64,000 nucleotides of DNA from Umbelopsis ramanniana AG (GCF_025399195.1 NW_026252117.1:62001-126000), one strand, 5' to 3'. Counted from the first letter of the stretch, positions 10,117 to 23,501 are shown. Program-made: numbers and translations. The notes: a model not told the origin generated them from the sequence alone.

Positions 10117-12895
10117 ATGTTTGTCTATAAACGAGGTAATTGCCTTTGAACAACATACATAAAATTGAACCAGAGCGTGTTAATAATACTTGTTCCCTAG
10201 ACGGTAGACGCGAGCGCGTTGCTTTTGACAAGGTATGGCCATTGATTGCGAGATTGAGCCAATGTCTCACAGCCATTATCAAATGACTAATCCACCTGCA
10301 TTCTTCACAGATCACAGCTAGAATTAACAAGCTATGCTATGGTTTGGACATGAACTTTGTAGATCCCGTCGCCATTACCCAGAAGGTGAGATTTGCAAAC
10401 CTTGTGCATTTGTAATCTTTGTGCACCAGTCAAAACTAACCTGGCGGAACCAAAAAAATCCATATGCTGTAGGTTATTTCCGGTGTCTACCAAGGTGTTA
10501 CTACTGTGGAATTGGATAACCTTGCTGCCGAGACCGCGGCGTACATGACCACCAAGCATCCTGATTATGCTATTCTGGCTGCTCGTATTGCTATTTCCAA
10601 TTTGCACAAGGAGACCACCAAGCAGTTCTCACAGGTTGTCGACGATCTTTACAACTATATTAATCCCAAGACCGATAAGCCTGGACCTATGATCTCTGAC
10701 GATGTCTACAAGATTGTCCAAGCCAATGCTGAACGTTTGAACTCTGCCATCATTTACGATCGCGATTTCAGCTACAACTACTTTGGTTTCAAGACCTTGG
10801 AACGTTCTTATCTTCTCAAGATCAATGGCAAGGTTGCTGAAAGACCACAACATTTGCTTATGCGTGTTGCTGTTGGTATCCACGGAGAAGATATTGAGGC
10901 CGCCATCGAGACCTACAATCTTTTGTCAGAGCGCTACTTTACACATGCCAGTCCTACTTTATTCAATGCTGGCACACCAAGACCCCAAATGTCCTCGTGT
11001 TTCCTTTTGACCATGAAAGAAGATTCCATTGAAGGCATCTATGAAACGTTGAAGGCTTGTTCCCAAATTTCCAAGACTGCTGGTGGTATTGGCCTCAATA
11101 TCCACAACATCCGTGCATCCGGATCCTACATTGCTGGAACCAATGGCTATTCTAACGGTATTGTCCCAATGTTGCGTGTTTATAACAACACTGCACGTTA
11201 CGTTGATCAAGGTGGTAACAAGCGGCCAGGAGCCTTTGCTATGTATCTTGAGCCTTGGCACGCTGATGTCTTCGACTTTTTGGACTTGAAGAAGAATACT
11301 GGAAAAGAGGAGAACCGCGCGCGCGATCTTTTCTATGCTCTCTGGATCCCTGACTTGTTCATGAAGCGTGTTGAAGCCAACGGTGACTGGACTTTGTTCT
11401 GCCCAAGCGAAGCTCCCAACTTGCACGAAGTTTGGGGTGACGAGTTCGAAGCTCTTTATGAACGCTATGAACGGGAAGGCCGTGGTCGTAAGACCATCAA
11501 GGCACAGAAGCTTTGGTTTGCCATCTTGGAATCTCAAACAGAAACTGGAACCCCTTATATGCTTTACAAGGATGCTTGTAATCGCAAGTCTAACCAACAA
11601 AATCTTGGCACCATTAAATGCAGCAACCTTTGCACCGAAATTGTTGAGTACTCTGCTCCCGGTGAAATTGCTGTGTGCAATCTGGCTAGTATTGCCTTGC
11701 CTTCTTATGTTATCAATCGTGAAAAGTACGACTTCCAAAAACTTCATGATGTGAGTGGGCTTTTTTGATTCATACAGTGTGAGATATCGGTATCCTTCTC
11801 CGATACTGACAATTATCAATTCCTTTAGGTCACCAAAGTCATTACCCGTAACTTGGACAAGATCATTGATGTCAATTACTACCCTGTCGAGGAAGCACGT
11901 TACTCCAACATGCGACACCGACCTATTGGTCTCGGTGTTCAAGGTCTTGCTGATGCCTTCATGCTGATGCGATATCCATTTGACTCTGCTGAAGCTCGCG
12001 AACTCAATATCCAGATTTTCGAAACAATTTATCACGCTGCTCTTGAAGCTTCTTGCGAACTCGCTCAAGAGAAGGGTACTTATGAAACTTATGCTGGATC
12101 ACCTGTCTCAAAGGGTATCTTTCAATATGATATGTGGGATGTTACCCCGACTGATCTCTGGAATTGGGATGAACTCAAGCAAAAAGTTGCTAAACATGGC
12201 GTTCGCAACTCGTTGCTGGTCGCTCCAATGCCAACAGCCTCCACTTCACAAATTTTGGGCTTCAATGAATGCTTTGAGCCTTATACTTCCAACTTGTATA
12301 CTCGCCGAGTTCTTGCTGGTGAATTCCAGATTGTCAACCCATGGTTGCTCAAGGACCTGGTCGAGTCTGGTCTCTGGGATGATACTGTTAAGAATCAAAT
12401 TATCTCTGACAATGGATCCATCCAAAAGGTTACTTCTATTCCCCAAAATCTCAAGGATCTTTACAAGACAGTGTGGGAAATCTCTCAACGGGTTGTTATC
12501 GACATGGCAGCGGATCGCGGCGCCTTTATTGATCAGAGTCAGAGTCTCAACATCTTTATTGCCGAACCTAACTTTGGCCGTTTGACCAGTATGCATTTCT
12601 ATGCCTGGAAGAAGGGTTTAAAGACTGGCATGTACTACTTGCGAACCAGACCTGCTGTCGACGCTATCAAGGTATGTCTCACAGGCTTTTTACTATTGAT
12701 CCGCCTTTCTCCGCCACCTTCATCACTCACTTTTTGTTTGTTTTCCCTTAGTTTACCGTTGACCAAGCTTCCCTCAACCAAACCGTGGATCGTCTTTCTC
12801 TCAAGGAGTACAGCCAGAAGACTCAGGAGGAAAATGAAGCTGCTATGGTTTGCTCTATCGATAACAAGGATGCTTGTGTCAGTTGCAGCGGTTAA
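10117..12895 (+). CDS. RNR1: Ribonucleoside-diphosphate reductase large subunit
   Basis: Class Ia ribonucleotide reductase R1, making deoxyribonucleotides from ribonucleoside diphosphates together with the R2 radical subunit. Exons: 10117-10135, 10201-10232, 10311-10385, 10473-11750, 11829-12671, 12752-12895; 796 residues (human RRM1 is 792). The N-terminus [17 protein letters not shown], spread over two tiny exons, opens the ATP-cone allosteric domain. Active-site residues are visible: Cys in QMSSCFLL, Asn/Cys/Glu in SNLCTEI and Cys in [31 protein letters not shown] is cut by no intron. The C-terminus ends CVSCSG, the redox-shuttle CxxC. All catalytic elements are present, so it should be functional. 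The inverted ACGCG repeat upstream suggests S-phase control. It converges with COG4. Confidence 0.98.
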
Positions 12896-13113
12896 GCATC
12901 TATAGCGATCCGCATGGCTTTCCGCCTTCACAACCCCCCCCCCCCTCTTTTTCTTTTGCCTCCAACATACCGTTGCTTTCTGCAATCTAGCACATTTTCT
13001 CTTTCCTCTTTTATGTTTTTATTTGTAAATGCCGACCGACACACCCACGCATCCACTATAAAGTGATCCTATTTTGAAATTCTTGTTATTAATAGCAAAC
13101 CATGCCATTAAGG

Positions 13114-15931
13114 CTATAGCTCTAAATTGGAAATTTCGTCATGGTCCAAGTCGATTCTGTGGTATAGCAGGGTGGATCAATGAGCCAAAGTGAATTTGAA
13201 AAGAAGACGGTGACTACAAACCAACACGTACCTTAACATCATGAGCTTTTTAATTTCAGTCACGGTCAGTCGCCAAGTAACAGGTCCAGCCTTGCTACCC
13301 CAGTACTCATAGATTTCAGATGGCTAAAGGAGAGCAGAGCATGGGAAGGAGTCAGGGACACGATCGGCCATTGATTGTGAAGAATCTATTTTTTTTTTTT
13401 TCAGCACGTTGAATGAACTTACCGTTTCAAAACTCAGCACCGTTGCCGTTTGATTCAGACGGGTCATCTTATCTCGGGTAGACCAGTCAGTTAGGTTGGA
13501 TAAGTAATGGGTCAAACTTCGCAGGTCTTTGTCGAAGCGTAAGGCACCCAGTTGATTGAAGCGAGTTTGAAGGACGATTTTTTCCCACTGCTTCGTTACA
13601 GCTGTCACCATTAAATCAAGCATATGTGCAAAGTTCGGTTCAGTAAAAGTGCGTCGGTATATGTCGATCAGCTTGGAGAAACCTTGTGTGAATCGTCGCA
13701 CGAAAGCATCATTTGAATCCGCTTCGTTGTACTCGTCCTCATCTAGTACATACTTGACATCCCGATAGGCCTCCTGGAATAACGGTCGTACACGAGGTTT
13801 GAGGGTTTGGCCAAAAAGTTGTTCCAGTCCAGTAGTCAGTCGCTTTTTCATACTATCTGACAAGTTACCAAGCTGTTTCAATGCCTTTTCGAGACTCTGG
13901 TATCCTTCACCTTCGATGAGGTTGGTATCTGCATGATCTAGTGCTTCTTCAGAAAGGCGTTGTATGTACAATGAACTGACGTCCAGGTTGTTGAGGACAA
14001 CCATATAAGACAATTTAGCTAATTCGACAGCTTTGGAGTTGCCTGGTTCGTGTCCGGTGAATGCAGCTGACATTTTGCGTTGGAGAAATCCAATATATTC
14101 ACTTTCAATGATCTTAATGAGAAGATTGATCATGGAAGTGATGGTATCGAGGTGAGCTGTGGATATACACCGGCGGGTCACTTTTTTCAATATAAAAAAG
14201 ACATCGTCCACGCATGATGATGTTTCTCCCACTGCACTGTCGTATTCGTCAATGCTCATGGCCTGATCGTAAACCAAATTAGATTGTTTTGAATTTTGAA
14301 GATATTCATAAACCAAAAAAGACAAGTTACGTACCATGTTCACACTGCGGCGGACCAAATATTCCTCCATAATGAGATAGCTATCTAACAGATCAGAGAC
14401 CCGTTTGCTCAGTCTGGACATCACCAGAAGACCATCTGAATCATATTGCTTGCGATTAGTATCCTTCCAGAATTCCTCTTCGTTGGGTATGGCTTCAAGT
14501 TCTTCTTTTGCACGAGCACGAAGGAACCGGTGGAACAATGCACTACGCTGACTCATGACAGCGAGTTCGTTCGAACTTATATCCAGTTCTCTGGGATCAA
14601 GTAATGGGTTAGCCAGAGTAGGATCTGGTGACTGGATGGATGGAGATGTGGTGTTGGACGGGTTGACTCTCGAAAGGGTAGGAGATCTTAGCTGAGATAA
14701 GCCGACGGTGCGAATTTCAGATATTCGGCGATCAATTTTGCGTTCATTTGAATAACGTACAAATATCCGCATGCTTTGGGTATCGGTTTCTTCTTGTAGT
14801 CGTTGAATGACATGAAGCATACTTCCAGGACCATAGTGAGCTTGGACCATGGGTTGGTGCTGATTTATTATGAGAGCCACGTTCTCAAAAAGCGCTGTGA
14901 TGGTATCGGCGTAAAAGCTTGTGCTGGGAACTTTTTTGGTTGTTTTTGGGTGTTGAAAGTGGGGAGTAAGTACACACGAGTCATCTAGGGGCAAAAAAAA
15001 AAACACACACACACACAGCCATTTCCCAGCAGTGAACTGGTAGGGATGAGCGCTTACCTTTGTCAACCCGCAAACTTTCGGAGCCTTGATCTCTAACCAA
15101 TCCACACACAAAATTTGAGTATCTTTGTAATCCTTCCTTGTGACAACCAATCAACGGAAACAGCTTGAAGTATCGAGTAATTTCCTTTTGGTCCCGGCTG
15201 CTAACCGCCATGTCAAATTGTTTGGAGAAAATGTCAAATAGCGCAGCCTTAACGTCAGAAATAGTTTTGGTAGGGTTATCTGGATTCTCTGACGTTGGTA
15301 CGGTGTACTCCGCAAAGGAACCCTCCAATATGGATCGATCGACGCCAAATGATTGATGTAGCAACGTGGCAGCATCGTCGTAATCTCGGCGTAACATTGC
15401 ATCTTGCATACTGGTGATACACTGCTTAAGATCCTGCACCTCTTCAACTTGATGAATGGCTTCTTTGACACGGGACTGGCAGAAGGCACATGTCAGCATG
15501 GCACCCAAGAAATTTTCTTCTCGAGAAATAACGTTACCTGTTCCAGATCTAATTTTCTCACTTTGTCACTGACGCGTTCAGCTAAAGAGGAAGTACCACT
15601 GATTATAGTCACCATGCGGGATCCATCCGTTTTCAACTTGGAAAGTTTAGGTCTGTGTTTTGGGGGGAGAGTTTAGCAGGAGGGGGAGGTCAGTACATGG
15701 AAAAGAAGCCCCAAAAAAAGTTAAGATAGTCCATTACTTCATAGAGCTCAGCTGATAGATAGTGCCTTCCAAGCGAGATCGGTTATCCAGAATGACATCT
15801 AATCTCGCGTCTATGGCATTTTCTTCTGCATCTAATTTTCGTAGACATTCTCTAATGTCGTTGATGTTGGTGAGCAACTTGTAATCTGAAGGCGTCGGTG
15901 TGGGTGGTAACTCCGGTGAAATGGCCGGCAT
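13114..15931 (-). CDS. COG4: Conserved oligomeric Golgi complex subunit 4
   Basis: COG4 is a lobe A subunit of the COG tether that captures vesicles recycling Golgi enzymes. Exons on the minus strand: 15931-15738, 15652-15538, 15475-15058, 14984-13423, 13323-13232, 13156-13114; about 807 residues (human 785). Matches run along the whole length: the N-terminal coiled coil, then LAERVSDKVRKLDLEQ, FKLFPLIGCHKEGLQRYS, HQPMVQAHYGPGSMLHVIQ, CVDDVFFILKKVTRRC, TRFNQLGALRFDKDLRSL, and the C-terminal EYWGSKAGPVTWRLT ending in ISNLEL. I took the ATG at 15931; an in-frame TTG lies 27 bases upstream. The intron at 14985-15057 contains an A-run and a CA repeat. The gene diverges from the RasGEF gene. Confidence 0.95.
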
Positions 15932-16414
15932 GGTAGGATTGGCAATTGTCAGCTCCAAGCAGGTTCCTTGTTGGGGGGGGGCAAGGCTTCAAGTGGTGTG
16001 TGTCGGTGACTGCGATTTAAATTTGACGGCGATCTTTGACCATTAAGAGCGGCCCACCTCTGACGATCTCTTGCCATGTTGTACCAATAACTGGTAGTAA
16101 GCTTCCCACATCTATAGCGGTTATGCGGATATATTTGTATTCAATGTTATGTAGCTAGGTATCTAGTCATGAATGAATCTTGCCACCATAGAATAGAAAC
16201 TATGGACAAACCCACAAAAGAAAGGACTAGCAACCTGATCCACGTGTGGGGCAATTTCTTTGATTCAACAAGGAGAAAATCTTTTTGAAGTTTGAGGTTG
16301 TCTCGCGCTTCTCCTTACAAAATTGGATTGACTCCTTATATCTATCATTATCTTTTTCTTTTCTTTTCTTCTTTCTTTTTGTTGGGCTCATCTCTTCTCA
16401 ATCACCCTCATCTC
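15932..16414. other. Divergent intergenic region COG4 / RasGEF
   Basis: About 480 bases shared by the two divergent genes. The RasGEF side carries a pyrimidine-rich leader (about 16345-16410). An in-frame ATG at 16292 could extend the RasGEF protein by 41 residues, but the added segment is aromatic and hydrophobic and looks like untranslated leader. No RNA gene or repeat was seen. Confidence 0.6.
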
Positions 16415-19400
16415 ATGTCGCGATTCAAGCAACCCCCACCTCACACCTCCCCACCGCCTAGTCCATTATCACCAACTTCTCCTCCACTACTTTCAACCCT
16501 CACATCTCATTTTGTCCAAGCGTTGCACGACTATATTCCAACCAATTTATCAGCTGAAGATGCTGAGAATTGTCTATGTTTTTCTCGTGGCAATATCATT
16601 GAAGTCTTGGGCAGAGATGATAGTGGATGGTGGGATGGATCATGCAATGGAAACAGGGGCTGGTTCCCTTCAAATTATGTTGGCATGATAGGAGAAGCCG
16701 TCCGCACTGAAACCTATTCTGATGAAGAAGAGGATGCCGTAGAAGAGAACAGCAGCAGTAGCAGCAGTAGCAATTCTGACAGCCTTTGCAGTAACGAAGA
16801 CGTAGGTGGATTTTACGAATAATTTAGCATGGCTTTGTTCACAGTATGACTAACCCATTTAATGTCTATATTAGCAACATATCTCGCTGGTAATTATTCA
16901 TAGTGTCTCTTTTTCTGCAACACCATAATTAGTTCGGGATGTCAAATTAATGGTGGTTTCTAATTGTGTACTCTACCGTTTTACAGGCCCGATGTCCAGA
17001 ATTAGTCCTTCCGTCACGGTTACAAATGGCACGGGCGCTATTGGCAGAGCACCAACCCGCAAAGAAATCAGAAAGACGTCTACATCATCGCCGTTCAAGA
17101 GCCTCTCATCTCCTGGTTAGCTGGGATAATCTTATTAATCCCATCATACAATCAGCAAGCTTGTTAGCAGCTGCCAACGACCCATCACTCTATCTGTCCG
17201 ATGTTATCTCCGCTGTCAGATACTTGCTAGCTTGTTCTGGTGCAATGGCAAACGACGCTCCATTACTCGACAGTTTTCCCGAATTAGCTGACCAACGAAG
17301 AGCTGTCCTATCCTGCTTAAGTCATTTGGTCATTCAAACACGATCTCAGGCTGACTTGGCCAAATCAGCCAACGAATTAATAGAAGTCGTCAAAGACTAT
17401 GCGGCTGTTGCACGAGAAAGTGGCATGGGTAATCCTGCGCAGAATGGAGGTGAATTCAAAATAGATGACAATAATATATCGGCAGCCCTCAAGGTTGGAA
17501 CACGAGAGAGGACTATAGTGGATAAGCTGGAGGGACATCGCATCAATGTTTTTAGCCTGTTGGACGATATCACGGCGCATGGCACTATCAACTTCGAGAA
17601 AAGAGCAGAGATTCTGGAGATGACAAGAAAGGCTGTCGAGGCAGTCCGAGCCTATCTATCCGTGCTGGAACACGACCTAGGATCGGAGACAGCTAATGTT
17701 CAAGAAGAACCTAATATGGTGTCGGTTGTTCTGTCGAAGGAAGCCATCTATACAGCGGCGACCAATCTTGTGACAGCTGTCAGAGTGGCTTCTTCCCTAT
17801 ATGGTGCTTCCATGGACGAGCAGAAAGAAGACAATGAGCACGTGCAAACTAGTATAGAACGTGTTCGGGTTGCTATTCTCGACTCTTTACGAGCCATGCG
17901 ATTTTTGGCAGATAACAGTCACGACGTCAATGTCAATGATACCAGTGCAAGGGAACGACTGGAGATGTCGGCAAGCCTCCGGCGAGCACAAACATTGAGT
18001 TATCTGAGTCGGAAAGCCACTAGTTTGGATGTTCTTAAAGGTCAATATTTGGAAGATGTCGAACGAGAACGTGGTCATACTCCGGATTCAAGCCTAGATG
18101 AAGACGATCTACACCAAGTCCAAGCTCAGCTGGAAAACCATGCCACTTCGGAAGGTAGAAAATCGTTGGACCAAGCACAGGCCTTAATTCAAGTCGATGC
18201 ACACTTCGCCGTCAAGGAAATTGCTGCCAGGCAACATGTTGCTTTCGAATTGGCCGACGATGACAAGATGGAAACCGAAGATGCCTTTCAGGAACCTGAA
18301 ACCGAGGAGATGGAACAAATTGATGCTTTGGCCATAGGCGATGCTTGTAGTTTGGATGACGTAGTTGGTCCTTGTCGTCCTAGCTTACTGAACAAATCCA
18401 ATAGTTATAATCCACCTCAAGCATTGGATATGACACATCGACCAATAGATCGTTCCATTTCCAATGAGGATGTCAGCGAGCACCAGCGACATTCATCTTC
18501 CATCAAATTCAATGATGTTCGTCATTTTAGCGGAAATTCATCTAGAACAAGTGGAACATCATCCCGATTATTCCGACAGTCACTTCGATCATCTATTGAA
18601 TCTTACCATTTGACTCCTGTAACTTCTCCAGAACCGATGAGTCCTATCAGCGATGTGGATTCCATCACCTTCAGAGTGCATTCTAGCTCTCGCTTGAGTG
18701 ATGTTGCCAGCGATGGTATGCCTAACTTACCAGAGGAGGCTAACTCTCCTCCTACTATTACCTTCAATGAACGTCCTTATAGTCAACAGCCACAGCGGAA
18801 CACAGCTTATAGAGACCAACGTTCCCAACAGAGCTTGTCATTGCCACCACAAAATCTTCGGGTTGCCAGTAGCAAAAGTACACCTACGGATACGATATTG
18901 CGTCAGGTTAGACGTTCACGTGGGATGAGTGTTTCCTCTCTCAAGATGTCCCTTAGACAGAACAAGGAAGACGACTCTCATAAGCCAATGCCAAACCGTG
19001 AGTCAAGTCATTTCAAACCACCAGCTCTCCCTTACCTACGTCGAGCAAGCAGTTGGCGTGATACCGACCCTATCATTCCACCTGCACCAGAGGTAAAGGA
19101 ACGCCAAACAAAGGAACCAGAAGAGGTCTTGCCATGGTTTTTGGAACCCCAAGCAATGGATGATGATAATGTGATCTTCAACGTTGAAGGACAAGTCATG
19201 GGTGGCAGCTTGAAAGCTTTAATTGAACGTTTGACAATGCACGACAAGGCAACCGACATCACCTTCTCCAACGCTTTTTTGCTCAATTTTCATTTGTTCA
19301 CATCTCCAGAGGACTTTTTTCAATTGTTGAAGGAGCGCTTTTCCATTCAACCCCCTGGTGACATGCCTCTCTCTGAAGGCGAACTCGAACTCTGGACCAA

Positions 19401-20673
19401 CCGCATACAAGTTCCCATCAGGTTGCGAGTGTACAACGTGATCAAGACTTGGCTAGAAGGCTTTTTCAGTGCTGAACATGACCTCAATATGCGTGATCCT
19501 CTCATGGAGTTTGCGGCCGACAGCATGGCCAAGGCTATGCCAGGCCCGGCAAAGCGTATGGTAGAACTGATCAACCGTCGTTTCACCTGTGGTTCGGAGG
19601 GACAATTGCAGCAACAGCAAGTTCTTCGTTCTCGTCGTGGTACTATTATTGAACATCAGCAAGCACAACAAAAGCCATTGCCACGACCCAATTTGCAAAA
19701 GACAAAATCCTATGGAAGCTTGAACTTTTCACACAAAGCCTCATCTATCACCGGATCATCTTTGTTCAACCTTACCATGTTTGATGACAACAGTGACTCG
19801 TCGTTGACCGCCCCACCTCCCACACCTATCATTTCAAAGCATTTACGCCAGCAACTGAAGAAGTTTGCTACCGATCAAGATGCTTGGCAACAACTTAATT
19901 TACTGGACATTGAGCCCACTGAGCTGGCTAGGCAAATGACACTCATTGAGAACACGTTGTTCTGTGACATCGCGCCTCAAGAAATGCTTGGCCAAGAGTT
20001 CAAGAAGAAAGTCGGTGTTAGCTCAGCCATTCACGTCAAAGCCATGATTCAATTGAGTACGAGAGTAACAGGCTGGATTGCCGACAGTGTGTTGGCTGAA
20101 AAAGAAGTCAAACGACGAGCAGCTGTCATCAAGTACTGGATTAAAGTCGGCGATGCCTGCTTACAATTACAAAACTATAATACCTTGATGGCCATCAGGA
20201 GTGCCTTAGACTCAACTGGCGTTTCCCGTCTGCGACGTACTTGGGATCTCCTTTCCACCAGACACAAGAACACACTGGAAACTATGCGAGGTGCCACGGA
20301 CACTTCACGTAATTTTGCAAAATACCGACAACGCCTGAAGGGAGCTATTGCTCCTTGTCTTCCATTTTTAGGCGTCTACCTCACTGATATGACTTTCATT
20401 GACGATGGCAACTCCAACGTTCGCACAACCAGTGCCGGCAAGGAACTCATTAATTTCGACAAGCATATCAAAGCCACCAAAGTGATCAGTGAGATCCAGA
20501 GATTCCAACTCCCATACAGACTGGTTCCCGTTGAGGAGTTACAACTCTTTTTACACAAGAGTTTGGATGCAATTGATGCCAATGATCAAGAGCTGTATAC
20601 CCGTAGCTTACGCCTGGAGCCTCGTGAAGAGGACGCTGAAACTCGTAGCGCTACTAGTAGCGAGCGATCCTAG
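16415..20673 (+). CDS. SH3-domain Ras guanine nucleotide exchange factor (CDC25-like)
   Basis: Activates Ras-type GTPases by exchanging GDP for GTP, upstream of cAMP/PKA or morphogenesis signalling in fungi. Two exons, 16415-16801 and 16987-20673, give about 1357 residues. A Pro-rich start is followed by an SH3 domain (residues about 33-92, FVQALHDYIPTNL ... GWWDGSCNGNRGWFPSNYVG) and an acidic, Ser-rich linker. The long middle is helical then disordered. A RasGEF_N module begins near residue 858 (FNVEGQVMGGSLKALIERL), and the catalytic RasGEF domain spans about 1100-1325 (IEPTELARQMTLIE, NYNTLMAIRSALDS, CLPFLGVYLTDMTFIDDG, FDKHIKATKVI). SH3 plus RasGEF_N plus RasGEF is the Cdc25/Ste6 layout. 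A 15-base in-frame microexon at 16875-16889 is possible inside the intron. Confidence 0.94.
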
Positions 20674-20991
20674 TTCCCAAGCTATTCTGAAAACCCCCCC
20701 CCCATTACATTCAAACACACACTCACACACACACACATATACCGCACACGCAAAGTTTCAATACTGTAATCAAACTCTTTCCGCTGTACAGATTTCGTTT
20801 CATTCTGATTTCACTACTCAAAAAGCTGTTTTTCCATGTTTTTTCTTCCAGTCTCTTTACTTTATATACCCTGACCGTTCACATTTTTTTTTCTTTTTTA
20901 CAAATTGCAAACAAAGATATACACGGAGAGCATTCGGACTCTCGAATGAGATACTTTTATATATGTATAATCTTTATCAATGTTTAAGAAA
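20674..20991. other. Convergent 3' region with C-run and CA repeat
   Basis: Space between the convergent RasGEF and nucleotidase stop codons. It contains a C-run at about 20693-20703, a CA-rich microsatellite at about 20715-20750 and T-rich blocks. It is best read as overlapping 3' untranslated regions and terminators; no gene is seen. Confidence 0.6.
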
Positions 20992-22365
20992 TTACTGCTT
21001 CTTGGACAAGACGGTTTGCACTGCTTTGAGTACTTGTTCATGAATGCTAGCATTGGAAGCAATCACTCCCTTGTTCTTGGCAAGAGTGCGACCGACGGAA
21101 AAATCGAGCTTGTTACCGTTCACATCAGAGATGGCGCCACCAGCCTCAGTTACCAACAAAGAACCGGAAGCATGATCCTGCATCCATGGTTGTTAGTTTA
21201 GAATTCCAATGTTAAAGCCGAGGCTTGCATTTTACCAAGTTATACTCACCCAGATCTTTTCAACGTAGGTAGCACTGGTGGGAAGTCTAAGATAAATATC
21301 GGCATCACCGCGAGAAATGGAGCAGTACTTGGCTTGACTGTCCATACGAACAGGTTCGCGGGTGATTCCCAACAATTGAGCGATTTGTGCAGAGTCGCTA
21401 TGTGAAGAGTGACCTGACTCCACAGATTCGCAGAAGGTTGCTTGTTGAGTGGAGTTAATATCTGAGAACTTGATAGGTGTCTCGTTGGTATCACTGAAGG
21501 CGCGTTGGAAGGCGCCTTGTCCCTTGACAGCAATGAACAAAGAACCACGAGGACCATCAGGCTTGGAGGCATCAACGGGCAGGTTAGGGCAACCCATGAC
21601 ACCCAATTGCACCTCACCGTCGACAATAAGGGCAAGGCAAACGGCGTATTGTCCACCACGCAAGAAACCCTTAGTACCATCAATAGGGTCGAGAGCCCAA
21701 TGACCTTTCGGAAGGTGGAAACAGACAATTAGACGACATGGGTCGAACGACAAAAGTTATATCTCCAAGTTCTGAACTTACGACCAGTAGCACCACCGGC
21801 ATAGTTGCCTCGGTCAATGGCTTCCAGGAGCTGAAGTGATGTTAGTTTTGGTGATATGAAGTGGTTTCGTATGACGTGTAGCCGGCTCCTTACTTTGTCT
21901 TCACTCAGCTTCTCGGACTCGCTAAAAACGCCATTAGTAAGCTCAAGGACCTTTTCACGTAAAGCCTTTCCTGCATCGTCACGCAAATCCTTTGAGTCCT
22001 CCTCTCCAACAATAGGGTCCTCAGGGAAATGCTCGCCTAAATACGTGTTGACCACAGCCTGAGCGGAAAAGTCGGCAACTATTTTTCCGTTCTCCGTAAG
22101 AATCTCGTCCAATGCAGAATTGGTACAGCACAATGCAGCAGGACTTACCAGTTACTGGTGACTTATCATTCTTTGTGATAGTTTCGCCGGAGACAAGATT
22201 CTTGAAGACTGACTGGCACACCTTGCTTGCTTGAAGGACTGCTTGAATGGCAACTTTTCTTTCTGCTGCAAGTACTGTATGACATGTTAAGTTAGTGCTT
22301 GGTCACAGAAGGTCCTCAGTGCCTTGATCTCCATATGATATGTAACCGATTACCATACCTGACAT
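20992..22365 (-). CDS. HAL2: 3'(2'),5'-bisphosphate nucleotidase
   Basis: Hydrolyses 3'-phosphoadenosine 5'-phosphate to AMP, removing an inhibitory by-product of sulfate assimilation; the yeast enzyme Hal2/Met22 is the target of lithium and sodium toxicity. Exons on the minus strand: 22365-22359, 22274-22149, 22078-21894, 21830-21782, 21704-21250, 21177-20992; 335 residues (yeast 357). The first coding exon is only seven bases (ATG TCA G). It is supported because the join gives MSVLAAERKVAIQAVLQAS, the expected N-terminus. Metal-binding inositol-monophosphatase motifs are intact: DKSPVTVADFSAQ, GEEDS, WALDPIDGTKGFLRGGQYA and the terminal WDHASGSLLVTEAGG. All catalytic aspartates and glutamates I would expect are present. 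Confidence 0.95.
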
Positions 22366-23501
22366 TATGGGTTTGCTGGAGAGAATAACAGCTAAGCTTT
22401 GGTAGGCTATGAATTGAAAAAGCAAAGCGGGGAAATTTATCTGCTCCTTATTGGCTGATACGTTATGGCGCAATGGCACGTAAATCTTGCTAGCGCACTG
22501 AAGGTTTTCAACATGTGCGAAAGGAACGGCCGCGAATAACGTTTCCTGGGGTTCTGTTATACATTTAAACAACGTCTATATTAAAAATTAATGGATATAG
22601 CTATCATTAGTACATCTGGCATGCCAGTCTGCGTAGCTTTAAAGGTTCATTGCGTTTTGATATTAGATGGATGTAGTGAGCGGAGGTTTGATCATTTTGA
22701 AATAGCACCTTCTATGCCAGCGTTTGCGTTGCTTCCTATCGCCATCCAGTCATTGTCTTCTTCAACCTGTTGCATAGTGATATTCAAGATGCATGACTGC
22801 AGCCTTTCATTCGAAATAGTCCTTTTTCTGTTGTCTAATGCTTGATGTGACGTCTCGTAAACACCGTACTCAAAGGTTAGCTTGGCAAAAAGAAATATAG
22901 GATTCGATTAATACAAATCTATGATTAATGCGAAAAAAAAGACCAAAAAGCGGTTCTGGCCTTTTTCCAATATTGCCACTAACACAATTCGAGCATGCAA
23001 TGCTTTTGATCAAACAAAGGGGCCCAGCAGGAGCAGTGCAAGTCTGTGGTGATAGGGAGCACAAGAAAACCACATAGGTACGATGTCGAAAACCCGTTTT
23101 TGATGTAGGACCAAACACACGAAACTCGTTATAACGACAAAAACAACGTTGCATTATATCATCTGATTTTTATCCATCTCTTTTGTTAACATGCAAGCAC
23201 AACAAGCTACCTTCACTTACTAACCGCCCTATTACCTCGACACCAACTCTTTGGTAGATGTCACCAAAACTGATTAATATCCCCTTTTGTCCCTTCGCTA
23301 AATAGTAACAACCTACTTTCTCCTGGCACGTCAGGGAGGGGACCTAGTTGAGCATTCATATTCTCGGATGACGATGTGATTTTCATCCTTTTTATTCGCA
23401 GGCAAAAAGACCCTTAAGATCGACCTGCACTTACAACTAAAGTTCGCGCTACTAGGCGCTGTCAACTACATATTTCGATTCACGCACTTACATACAGCTA
23501 T
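22366..23501. other. Intergenic region without supported gene
   Basis: About 1.1 kb upstream of HAL2 and of the broken membrane-protein gene. Short open frames on both strands (for example 22591-22845 plus and 22870-23154 minus) have unlike-protein composition and no family features. No RNA gene, repeat or mobile element was seen. Confidence 0.6.

Noticed and set aside
10959-12068. Long open frame (369 codons) on the minus strand
   Set aside because: Exactly antisense to the ribonucleotide reductase exon; arises from codon bias of the true gene and has no protein features of its own.
20715-20750. CA-rich microsatellite, considered as a repeat array or CRISPR-like element
   Set aside because: Simple dinucleotide repeat in a 3' untranslated region, with no spacer structure.
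22870-23154. 94-codon minus-strand frame, Cys-rich, considered as a small secreted protein
   Set aside because: No signal peptide at its start and cysteines without a pattern; no support beyond an open frame.
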